A stretch of 59,333 bases of DNA from Deinococcus phoenicis (lineage in GTDB: Bacteria; Deinococcota; Deinococci; Deinococcales; Deinococcaceae): positions 1-59,333 of the forward strand of contig NZ_JHAC01000001.1 of NCBI RefSeq assembly GCF_000599865.1. Reading direction: 5' to 3'. The translations under genes were made by a program, and so were the position numbers. A model generated the notes under the pieces. That model was not told the DNA's origin. It worked only from the letters and a program-made list of their open reading frames with translations, and made no database searches. Positions 43,908-59,333 of the stretch are shown piece by piece; position 1 is the first letter of the stretch, and each line of letters opens with the position of its first letter.

Positions 43908-44270
43908 ATGCCCAGGCCCGAGCTTCCCTCCGTCCATGCCCACGTGACGCCCCCCCGGTGGTCGCGCCTGCTGGCGTGGCCGGGGATGCTGACACTGCTG
44001 TCGGTGCTGGCCGTGCTGCTGGGACACCACCCCCAGGTGACCGACCCGGGCGCGCGGATGACGGCGGGCAGCGTGGCCCCGGCCCTGCCGGAAGCGCGGC
44101 CCGCGCCGCAGCCGTCACCCGGTCCCGCAGTGCTGGCCGCCACGCCGCCGGAACCGTTCCGGCTGCCCAGCCTGCGCGGCGTGGCCCCGGCACCGCTCCT
44201 GGCCTGGACCTCCCCCGTCCTGCCGCGCAGCCTGGCCCTGCTGGGTCGGCGGCAGACGGACGGAGGCTGA
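43908..44270 (+). CDS. Small single-pass membrane protein, unknown
   Basis: The 120-residue frame has one hydrophobic segment (LLAWPGMLTLLSVLAVLLG, about residues 20-38) followed by a Pro/Ala-rich exported or cytoplasmic tail. It precedes secDF by 70 bases on the same strand. No Shine-Dalgarno is evident, so the start is uncertain, and the open frame could be chance in this GC-rich sequence. Confidence 0.4.
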   Translation: MPRPELPSVHAHVTPPRWSRLLAWPGMLTLLSVLAVLLGHHPQVTDPGARMTAGSVAPALPEARPAPQPSPGPAVLAATPPEPFRLPSLRGVAPAPLLAWTSPVLPRSLALLGRRQTDGG

Positions 44271-44340
44271 GGAGAGCCGCCCCTCTGCCCTCAGCCTCAG
44301 CTCTCTGCCTTCTGTCCTTCGTCTTCCCTGGAGTTCACCC

Positions 44341-46632
<2,292 letters not shown>

Positions 46633-46673
46633 GAGCAGCGCCTGGCTTCTGGCTCTTCGCCCGAGGCAGGAAA

Positions 46674-46713
46674 AGAGGGGGCGGCTTCCGGGTGGAAGAC
46701 GCCTCCTCTCTTT
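46674..46713 (+). terminator. Terminator-like hairpin after secDF
   Basis: AGAGGGGGCG pairs with CGCCTCCTCT (one G-U pair), with an inner CTTCC/GGAAG stem, then CTTT. It resembles the hairpin after infB and may serve the convergent gene at 46730 too. Confidence 0.7.
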
Positions 46714-46729
46714 GGGTCAGGTCTTTGGG

Positions 46730-47302
46730 TCAGGGCTGGCGGAGGTGCCCGTTCTCGTCCAGGGCGGCAAGGACGGAAGACGGTTCGGGGAGGCCGGGAG
46801 GCACGCTCTCCTCGCCGTCCGTGGTGGTCAAGGCGACGGCGGCCACCTCCCAGCGGGAGCGGGCGGGCAGCTCGGGCGGCTCGCCGGAACCTGGCCTTTG
46901 GCCGGGGACGATCACGTACAGCGGTGCCCAGAGGTTCAAACCGGTGAGGCCGCCTTCCAGGGACCAGCCCGAGAAGCCCTCTGCGGGGAGCGACACGCAG
47001 AACCCCGTCATTCCCAACCCGACCTGAAGTTGCTGCGGGAGGCACCGTTGCGAATCCGTGCCGACGGTCACGCGCAGCCTTCCCCGGCGGTGAGCCTCGT
47101 CAGGCAGAGGGGAGACAGAGTACAGGCCGCTGGAGACCCCATAAGCTACGCCCTGTGCCCCTTTCGGGACAGGCACGATAAAGGCGACCTTGCGTCCCTC
47201 ACGCTGCTCCTCGTCGGTCAGGGATGTCTCATGGGCTGCCGGGTCACGCGGGGCACAGGCCGCGAGGGACAGGGCGAGGGCGAGGACCGGGAACACCTTC
47301 AC
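46730..47302 (-). CDS. Lipoprotein, uncharacterised
   Basis: The product starts VKVFPVLALALSLAAC from GTG 47302, which gives a lipobox (LAAC). GAGG is eight bases upstream; an in-frame ATG at 47329 adds nine residues and is less likely. The mature protein is about 170 residues, beta-rich, with two Cys and a GFSGWSLEGGLTGLNLWAPLYVIVPG segment. No family is recognised. Confidence 0.7.
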   Translation of the reverse strand: MKVFPVLALALSLAACAPRDPAAHETSLTDEEQREGRKVAFIVPVPKGAQGVAYGVSSGLYSVSPLPDEAHRRGRLRVTVGTDSQRCLPQQLQVGLGMTGFCVSLPAEGFSGWSLEGGLTGLNLWAPLYVIVPGQRPGSGEPPELPARSRWEVAAVALTTTDGEESVPPGLPEPSSVLAALDENGHLRQP

Positions 47303-47367
47303 CCACCCATCCTCGCCTGTCTGAGTCACCCCACGCTCTCCCCCGCGTCTTTCCCCTACCTTGAGGC

Positions 47368-49062
<1,695 letters not shown>

Positions 49063-49077
49063 TTCTAGACACGGACA

Positions 49078-49118
49078 GAGCGGGGCCGCTGAACTTCGGG
49101 GAAGCGGCCCCGCTCCTT
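49078..49118 (+). terminator. Terminator hairpin after ilvD
   Basis: GAGCGGGGCCGCT pairs perfectly over 13 bases with AGCGGCCCCGCTC and is followed by CTT. Confidence 0.7.
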
Positions 49119-49272
49119 CGTAGAGGGCAGAGGCAGGCGGGTGATGGGAAGCCCTCGCACCGCACTGGTGACGAAAGCCTGCCCCGGCCTGATCGACGGT
49201 CCTCAGCCTGCCCGGCGGATCACCACGAGTGGGCCGTAAATCCTTCCCTCGCCGGGTGACCCAGGGCATAGC

Positions 49273-49744
49273 TTGAAGGATGTACAGGCGCTTGCCCTTC
49301 GCGGTGGGTGGCGTGAACGGGTGACCCCAGGTCTGTGCGCCGCACTGGACCGGCTGGAGGCGCAGGGGGTGGAGTTCTCCTGGACCTGTGCCGGGCCAGC
49401 TGGCCCAGGCGGGTACGTGTTCCAGGCGAGACTGAACGCGGCCCTCCTCGCGTCGCACGACGGCTCGGAAATGCCCCGGCAGGCCATCAGCGAGGTGATT
49501 CTGGGGACAATGACGGCGCTGGACGTCTTTCCGCAGCGAACGGCCGCAGGTTCGCCCGGGGCGGGGCGCCCTTCCTCTTCCCGTCCCCTGCGATCAGGGT
49601 GATCCGGCAGCGCTATGGAGGAAGCCCTGGACGTGGGCCTGATGCAGGCCGAGATTTACCTCAGTGGGTGCCGCCGCGCTTCCCTATCTGGAAGGGGCGC
49701 GCAAGGCCGTCGCGGGTGTCCTGCTGGGGCGTCTCCAGAACTGA
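49273..49744 (+). pseudogene. Uncharacterised gene broken by three frameshifts
   Basis: One protein-like sequence is spread over three frames. Frame 1 (from 49273) gives LDRLEAQGVEFSWTCAG and GYVFQARLNAALLASHDG, ending AISEVILGTMTALDVF. A second frame continues GGAPFLFPSPAIRVIRQRYG (to about 49615). A third gives EEALDVGLMQAEIYLSG, and a fourth segment, AAALPYLEGARKAVAGVLLG, ends RLQN-stop at 49744. The pieces join without gaps, so the gene probably lost its frame by three small indels (near 49540, 49615 and 49668). No family is recognised; the intact homologue would be about 150 residues. Confidence 0.65.
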
Positions 49745-49878
49745 GGCCGGCTTGAGGGCAGGAGTCTGTGCGGAACATCAAAGCAACGTCACCCACACGG
49801 CACCGGGCCGTGAGAAGCTCAGTGGGAACCGCCGCTGCGTTCGCTTCCCTGCGCCGCGTCCCTGAAACAGAGGTCCCT

Positions 49879-50181
49879 ATGTCTCCATCGTCTACCGTCA
49901 CGCTCCGCTGGATGCCCGGCACGACCGACCGGGTCCGTTTCGAGAAAAGTGGCCGGAGGTTCACCGTGCTGCTCAGGGATATCGAACGGGTCAACGTCCA
50001 CACGCTCAACCCACTGTACCTGAACGGGAAAGTAACCCTCCAGATCACCCGCGTTCACCTGTCGGACCTGATGGGCCGCCTGCGTCAGCACGTGACGCCC
50101 CGGACCGAAGGCACCGCCCTGAACGCCTGGGTAAACGAGGGTGGTCTGGCCGCCGACGAACCGGCGGACGACCTCCCCTAG
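49879..50181 (+). CDS. Uncharacterised protein, 100 residues
   Basis: The product is a small beta-rich soluble protein (TVTLRWMPGTTDRVRFEKSG, RRFTVLLRDIERVNVHTLN, KVTLQITRVHLSDLMGRL) with an acidic tail. No family is recognised. AGAGGT is close upstream of ATG 49879; a longer frame from 49768 lacks such a signal. It is convergent with the next gene. Confidence 0.65.
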   Translation: MSPSSTVTLRWMPGTTDRVRFEKSGRRFTVLLRDIERVNVHTLNPLYLNGKVTLQITRVHLSDLMGRLRQHVTPRTEGTALNAWVNEGGLAADEPADDLP

Positions 50182-50222
50182 CCTTAATCTGGCCTCGGGG
50201 TGACCGGGCGCGCGCTGGGACC

Positions 50223-50483
50223 TCAGGCGCGGGGTGGGAACGACAGGTGGCCCTCGAACTGCCACAGGTTGAACTTCTTGGGCTTCTTCTCGGTCAGGGT
50301 GCCGCGCATCAGGCCGTGCTGGGTCAGAACATGCACGTCGCAGCAGCCCCCCGCAGCTTCGCAGGCTTCACGCAGCGCCTGGATGTCCTCGTCGAGCGTG
50401 CCGGCCTGCTGCGCGCGGGGTTCGGCGAAGATGGTCAATCGTTTGTTCTGTGCGACGTGGTATTTCCCCTGCAAGGTCAGCAT
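50223..50483 (-). CDS. Uncharacterised protein, 86 residues
   Basis: The small product is basic and contains three Cys (ACEAAGGCCDVHVL) near residue 45-50. Its N-terminus is MLTLQGKYHVAQNKRLTIFAE and its C-terminus KPKKFNLWQFEGHLSF. A metal or redox role is possible but not shown. The start at 50483 is supported by TACGGT six bases upstream; a TTG at 50501 in the same frame overlaps this element. It is divergent from ccdA. Confidence 0.65.
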   Translation of the reverse strand: MLTLQGKYHVAQNKRLTIFAEPRAQQAGTLDEDIQALREACEAAGGCCDVHVLTQHGLMRGTLTEKKPKKFNLWQFEGHLSFPPRA

Positions 50484-50489
50484 CGTCGT

Positions 50490-50495
50490 ACCGTA
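50490..50495 (-). promoter_or_regulatory. Leaderless-type -10 element TACGGT
   Basis: TACGGT is six bases before ATG 50483 on the minus strand. Confidence 0.45.
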
Positions 50496-50574
50496 CCCCA
50501 AAGCGGGGCGGGCAATAGTTCCAGGGGACGAGCAGCAGGGGACGCGCGCCCCGGCCCGCCTCCCCTCCCTCCGC

Positions 50575-50580
50575 TAGACT
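50575..50580 (+). promoter_or_regulatory. Leaderless-type -10 element TAGACT
   Basis: TAGACT is six bases before the ATG of ccdA and probably drives ccdA-ccmA-ccmB. Confidence 0.55.
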
Positions 50581-50586
50581 CCCCGC

Positions 50587-51968
<1,382 letters not shown>

Positions 51969-52047
51969 GGGTCGTGGGCCTCTCTCTTTCCCGGCAACCC
52001 ACAACCCATAGCACAGCCCACAGCCCACACCCCCCGAAAGGCCACGC

Positions 52048-52740
52048 ATGAACTCCGTCCTCATCCTCGCCCTCAAGGATCTGCGGGTCGTCGGGCGCAC
52101 GCGGGACACGCTGCTGGCGACCGCTTTTTTCGCCGGGCTGGTGCTGCTGGTCCTCGGCCTCGCGCTGGGTGGGGACGGGGCAGCGCGCGCGCCCGCACAG
52201 GCAGCGGGGGTGGCGGCGGGAGCGGTGTGGACGGCGCTCGCACTCGCGGCCGCGGTGGGGGCGCAAAGGGCCTTCGCGCAGGAGCAGGAGGCCGGGGCGC
52301 TGGAGCAACTGACGCTCTATCCGGGGCCGCACGGGGCGCTGTACGTGGGCAAATTGCTGGGCGTGCTGGGGCCGCTGCTGCTGGTCGCGGCGTTCACGCT
52401 GCCGGCGGGCCTGATCCTGTTCGGCGCGGCGGGCGCGGGACGGGCGGTGCCCTGGCCAGCGCTGGCCCTGCTCACCGTGTTGGGCGTGGTGGGCTTTGCG
52501 GCGGGGACGACCTTTTACGGCTCCATCACCGTGAGCCTGCGGGCACGGGAAGCGCTGCTTCCAGCCCTGGCCTTCCCCATTCTGGTGCCGGTCGTGATCG
52601 CCACCGTCAAGGCCACCAGCCTGCTGCTGACAGGCGGCTGGACGCCCGAGGTGACGACCTGGGTGGTGTTCCTGGCCGCGTTCGACGTGGGAACGGTGAT
52701 TCTGGCAACGCTGCTGTTTCCCTTCGCGGTGGAGGGGTAA
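52048..52740 (+). CDS. ccmB: Heme exporter permease CcmB
   Basis: The 230-residue product is the CcmB membrane subunit, with six hydrophobic segments and the family motif QEQEAGALEQLTLYPGPHGALYVGKLLG near residue 80. It pairs with CcmA. It is 79 bases after ccmA in the same direction; the gap has short CCCACA-type repeats and no clear function. Its stop is 27 bases before the leucine-rich-repeat gene. Confidence 0.9.
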   Translation: MNSVLILALKDLRVVGRTRDTLLATAFFAGLVLLVLGLALGGDGAARAPAQAAGVAAGAVWTALALAAAVGAQRAFAQEQEAGALEQLTLYPGPHGALYVGKLLGVLGPLLLVAAFTLPAGLILFGAAGAGRAVPWPALALLTVLGVVGFAAGTTFYGSITVSLRAREALLPALAFPILVPVVIATVKATSLLLTGGWTPEVTTWVVFLAAFDVGTVILATLLFPFAVEG

Positions 52741-52767
52741 AGCGGGAAGCCCCCGCTCCAGTGGCGT

Positions 52768-53694
52768 ATGAACCACCAACATGCGGCGGGAAGACAGGGA
52801 CTTGAGTTGTTGACGGCGCTTGAAGGCCGCCCGGAGCCGCCCCCCGCCCAGCTCAACCTGAACAGTTGCCGCCTGTCTTCCCTGCCGGACCTCCTGCGGC
52901 ACGGTCAGGAAGTCCGGGTCCTGAGCGTGTACGACAACGACCTGCGCGACCTGCCGGACTGGCTGTGGGACTTCACGCGGCTGACCACCCTGAATCTCTC
53001 CGCCAACCGGCTGGCCGAACTCCCGGACGGGCTGGGACGGCTGACCGCGCTGCGGATGCTGGACCTGGGCCACAACGAGCTGCACTGTCTTCCCGAGGTG
53101 TTTACCCGCCTGACGGGGCTGAAGTTCCTGTATCTCAGCCACAACCGCCTCACGAGCCTGCCGGAATCGCTGCGGCAGCTGCGTTCGCTGGCCTACCTCA
53201 ACGTCACGGACAATGCCTTCACGGCCCTGCCGGAGTGGCTGGGGGAGCTGGAGCAGCTGGTGGAGTTCCGCGCCTACAACAATGCCCTCACGTTTCTGCC
53301 CGGCAGCCTGGGCGACCTGAAGGAACTGCGGGAACTGCACGTCATGAAGAACGAGCTGGAACGCCTGCCGGCCGAGTTGGGCGGCTGCACCCGGCTGAAC
53401 CGGCTGATGCTGCAAAGCAACCGGCTCACGGCCCTCCCGGAAGAGGTGGGAAAGCTCCCGGCCCTGGCCGAACTGGACCTGCGCTTCAATGCCCTCACCG
53501 CTCTGCCCGCCTCACTGGCCGGTCTGGAGGGGCTGCGCTTTCTGGACCTGCGGGCCAACAACCTGACGACGCTGCCAGAGGGGTTGGCCTTTCTGCCCCA
53601 GCTGGAGAAGCTGGACGTGCGCTGGAACCGGCTGTCGTCCCTCCCCCCCGCCTTTCGCCAGCTGGAGGAGCGGGGGTGCCTGATCTATACTTGA
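52768..53694 (+). CDS. Leucine-rich-repeat protein
   Basis: The 308-residue product consists almost wholly of leucine-rich repeats: about eleven units of 23 residues of the form LxxLxLxxNxLxxLPxxLxxL, from LNLNSCRLSSLPDLL near residue 30 to LDVRWNRLSSLPPAF near 285. No signal peptide or membrane segment is present, so it should be cytosolic. Such solenoids bind proteins. It sits in the middle of the cytochrome c cluster, between ccmB and the ccmC block, in the same direction as ccmB; a role in that pathway is not suggested by its sequence. No Shine-Dalgarno is evident. Confidence 0.85.
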   Translation: MNHQHAAGRQGLELLTALEGRPEPPPAQLNLNSCRLSSLPDLLRHGQEVRVLSVYDNDLRDLPDWLWDFTRLTTLNLSANRLAELPDGLGRLTALRMLDLGHNELHCLPEVFTRLTGLKFLYLSHNRLTSLPESLRQLRSLAYLNVTDNAFTALPEWLGELEQLVEFRAYNNALTFLPGSLGDLKELRELHVMKNELERLPAELGGCTRLNRLMLQSNRLTALPEEVGKLPALAELDLRFNALTALPASLAGLEGLRFLDLRANNLTTLPEGLAFLPQLEKLDVRWNRLSSLPPAFRQLEERGCLIYT

Positions 53695-53713
53695 GGGCAC
53701 CCCGCTTCCCGGA

Positions 53714-54442
<729 letters not shown>

Positions 54443-54659
54443 GGGGCAGACCTCCGGGACAGAATCTCAGATAAGAACAGGAACAGGGCGTTGGCCCCTT
54501 CACCGTAGCAGCCGCCCGCCCCCCGCGCACGCCAGCGGGGACACTCGCACTTGTCCCGGCCCGGCCCGGGCGGGATGCTGCGCGCGAACGAAGTCCCGCG
54601 CCCCCCCACGGTCCGGGCATCACGGTCTGGGGGGCCAGGACGGGTCAGAATGGGGTTTG

Positions 54660-55364
<705 letters not shown>

Positions 55365-55372
<8 letters not shown>

Positions 55373-55484
55373 ATATGCCGGGTACGTGGCCGTGGTGTAC
55401 GTGGTGACCTTCGTGCTGCTGGGCGCGTATCTGGCCTGGATGTGGCTGAGACTGCGCGCCCTGCGTGAGGAGGACCGCGAATGA
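55365..55484 (+). CDS. ccmD: Heme exporter protein CcmD
   Basis: A 39-residue frame from GTG 55365 overlaps the ccmC stop by eight bases and the ccmE start by four. It encodes one membrane segment (VAVVYVVTFVLLGAYLAWMW) and ends in charged [10 protein letters not shown]. This matches CcmD in size, topology and position; CcmD stabilises the CcmABC-CcmE complex. The gene is short enough to be missed by automated calling. Confidence 0.88.
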
Positions 55485-55939
55485 CGCCCACCGCCCCCCT
55501 GCCCCGGGCCAGACGGCGCAGGCGGAGCCCGTTGCCGGTCGTGCTGGGCGTGGTGGCGCTGGTGGCGCTGACCGCCTTTATCGCCTTCGGGAACCTGGGT
55601 AAGAGCCTGGAATACTTCGTGACGCCCACCGAGTACCTCCAGCAGCGCTCGGAGCTGGAAGGCCGCCCGCTGCGTATCGGCGGGCTGGTGAAGGCGGTGC
55701 AGTACAACCCGCAGACCTTGAACCTGAAGTTCGACGTGACGGACGGCGGCGCGACCTTTCCGGTGCAGTACCAGGGCGCCGTCAGCGACCTCTTCAAGGA
55801 AAACCAGGGCGTGGTGGTGCGCGGCGAGTTTCAGGGCAACACCTTCCACGCCACCGAACTCGTTGTGAAACACAGCGAGGAATACCACGTGCCCCAGACA
55901 CAGGCCGAACTCAAGGACCTGCTGAAGCAGAGCGAGTGA
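55481..55939 (+). CDS. ccmE: Heme chaperone CcmE
   Basis: The 152-residue product has one N-terminal membrane anchor ([18 protein letters not shown]) and an OB-fold domain with [16 protein letters not shown]. The heme-binding His (H131) in [10 protein letters not shown] is followed by Tyr135, as required for covalent heme attachment. CcmE carries heme from CcmC to CcmF. It overlaps ccmD. Confidence 0.93.
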   Translation: MTPTAPLPRARRRRRSPLPVVLGVVALVALTAFIAFGNLGKSLEYFVTPTEYLQQRSELEGRPLRIGGLVKAVQYNPQTLNLKFDVTDGGATFPVQYQGAVSDLFKENQGVVVRGEFQGNTFHATELVVKHSEEYHVPQTQAELKDLLKQSE

Positions 55940-55952
55940 TGAGGCGCGGGCC

Positions 55953-57935
<1,983 letters not shown>

Positions 57936-57960
57936 GGCCGCGAAGCAAGCGAGAGGACCT

Positions 57961-58535
<575 letters not shown>

Positions 58536-58539
<4 letters not shown>

Positions 58540-59042
58540 GGGAGCCGTCGGCGGTCCCCCGCCTGCTGCCTGCCGCCGCCTGCCTGCTGCTCTCGGCGGC
58601 CCTGGCGCTCAGCCCGGCGCAGGAATCCCGCGCCGAGCGTCTGGGCAACAACCTGCGCTGCCCGATCTGCACGGGCGTGCCGATCACCGAGAGCACCAAC
58701 GACATCAGCCGCGAGATGCTGCGGGACGTGCGGGGGCAGGTGGCGGCGGGGCGCAGCGACCGCGAGATCTATGCCTATTTCGCGGCGCGCTACGGTAATT
58801 TCGTGCTGCTCGATCCACCCAAGGAAGGCAGCAACCTGCTGCTGTGGGGGGCACCGCTCGCCGCGCTGGCCGCGGGCGGGGCCGTGCTGTGGGGCTTTCT
58901 GCACCGCCGACGCCCGGTGGGTGAGGCGGCGGTCATGCCCGTGACCGAGGACCCCTTCGACCCCTACCTCGCGGAAGTGCAGCGCCACACCGGGCAGGAG
59001 CGGGCGCGGCCGTCCGGCACCCGGGATGGGGGCCAGGCATGA
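58536..59042 (+). CDS. ccmH: Cytochrome c-type biogenesis protein CcmH
   Basis: The 168-residue product has a signal or anchor segment ([17 protein letters not shown]), the conserved LRCPICTG motif near residue 41 with the redox CxxC, and a C-terminal membrane segment ([22 protein letters not shown]) near 110. It presents the apocytochrome CxxCH motif to CcmF. It starts at GTG 58536 overlapping ccmG and ends overlapping ccmI as ATGA. Confidence 0.9.
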
Positions 59043-59333
59043 GCCTGAGCCTGGTGCTGCTGGCGCTGATCCTGCTGGCGTCGCTGTGGCTGGTGCTGGA
59101 GCCGCTGCGGGCCTCGGCCCCGGCCGACCCGGACAGGGCCGAACGGGAGCGCCTGACGGCGGAACGTGACCGGCTGTACGCCGAACTCACCACGCTGGAG
59201 GACGAGCCGCGGCGCCCCGATCTGGAACGCCGGACGGCGCTGGCCCTGCGGGGCCTGGACGCGCTGCCGCCCGCACCCCGCCCCGGCCGGACGCAAACGC
59301 TGGCGCTGGCGGGTGTGGCCGCAGCGGCGCTGG
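59039..59333 (+). CDS. ccmI: CcmI-like cytochrome c biogenesis protein (3-prime part beyond window)
   Basis: The frame starts at ATG 59039 and runs open to the window end (98 codons). It begins with a hydrophobic anchor ([17 protein letters not shown]), then a charged helical stretch with [22 protein letters not shown], and a second hydrophobic start ([11 protein letters not shown]) at the edge. This topology and position match CcmI, the apocytochrome chaperone. Confidence 0.75.
   Translation, partial: MSLSLVLLALILLASLWLVLEPLRASAPADPDRAERERLTAERDRLYAELTTLEDEPRRPDLERRTALALRGLDALPPAPRPGRTQTLALAGVAAAAL

Noticed and set aside
51969..52047. Short CCCACA-type repeats between ccmA and ccmB as a CRISPR-like or regulatory array
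   Set aside because: The units are very short, irregular and few. They look like simple low-complexity sequence.

Overview
The window looks like a chromosomal segment of a Deinococcus species. It is very GC-rich. It carries a RadA/RecQ repair set, glutamine synthetases of types I and III side by side, a complete System I cytochrome c maturation cluster, and a clpB promoter with an HspR-type (HAIR) site. At least fifteen genes have a TAnnnT (-10-like) hexamer 5-9 bases before the start codon and no Shine-Dalgarno, the leaderless-mRNA arrangement known from Deinococcus. The genus is an inference; the species cannot be told from the sequence alone. No tRNA, rRNA, CRISPR array, prophage or transposase gene was found.

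Layout. 1-1593: end of an AlaX-type tRNA-editing gene and an overlapping AAC(3)-family acetyltransferase. 1732-5524: divergent glutamine synthetases III and I. 5709-12614: branched-chain amino-acid ABC transporter with two paralogous binding proteins, each with its own near-identical promoter, then livHMGF. 12632-15320: clpB with its heat-shock control region. 15327-20248: a Thr/Gly repeat surface protein, a DUF2087-radA operon, and a ClpC/ClpA-type unfoldase preceded by a possible 33-codon leader ORF. 20282-29152: metabolic and uncharacterised genes (S41 peptidase, FAH hydrolase, NUDIX hydrolase, class III aminotransferase, acyl-CoA dehydrogenase, membrane protein). 29219-29937: broken alpha/beta hydrolase. 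29948-38681: MFS exporter, RecQ, lipoprotein, quinone-oxidoreductase family enzyme, second acyl-CoA dehydrogenase and an LCP cell-envelope protein. 38797-42913: rimP-nusA-ylxR-infB operon with a possible attenuator. 42922-50483: SecDF, ilvD, small hypothetical genes and a multiply frameshifted pseudogene. 50587-59333: ccdA-ccmAB, an intercalated leucine-rich-repeat gene and lipoprotein, then ccmCDEFGHI (ccmI cut by the window end).

Genes that work together: LivJ-like proteins, LivHM and LivGF form one importer. CcmAB/CcmC/CcmD/CcmE/CcmF/CcmH handle and ligate heme, while CcdA and CcmG supply reductant. RimP, NusA, YlxR and IF-2 couple ribosome maturation, transcription elongation and translation initiation. 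ClpB and the ClpC-type protein cover disaggregation and degradation.

Most notable signals: the HAIR site (with a CIRCE half-site beside it) that also fixes a TTG start for clpB; a 23-bp divergent leaderless promoter pair; three related MITE-like palindromic repeats, two of which begin at a stop codon; an intrinsic terminator ahead of rimP-nusA; a ClpC-type unfoldase without the adaptor-binding middle domain; and two pseudogenes in early decay. I did not find a clearly undescribed multi-gene system.
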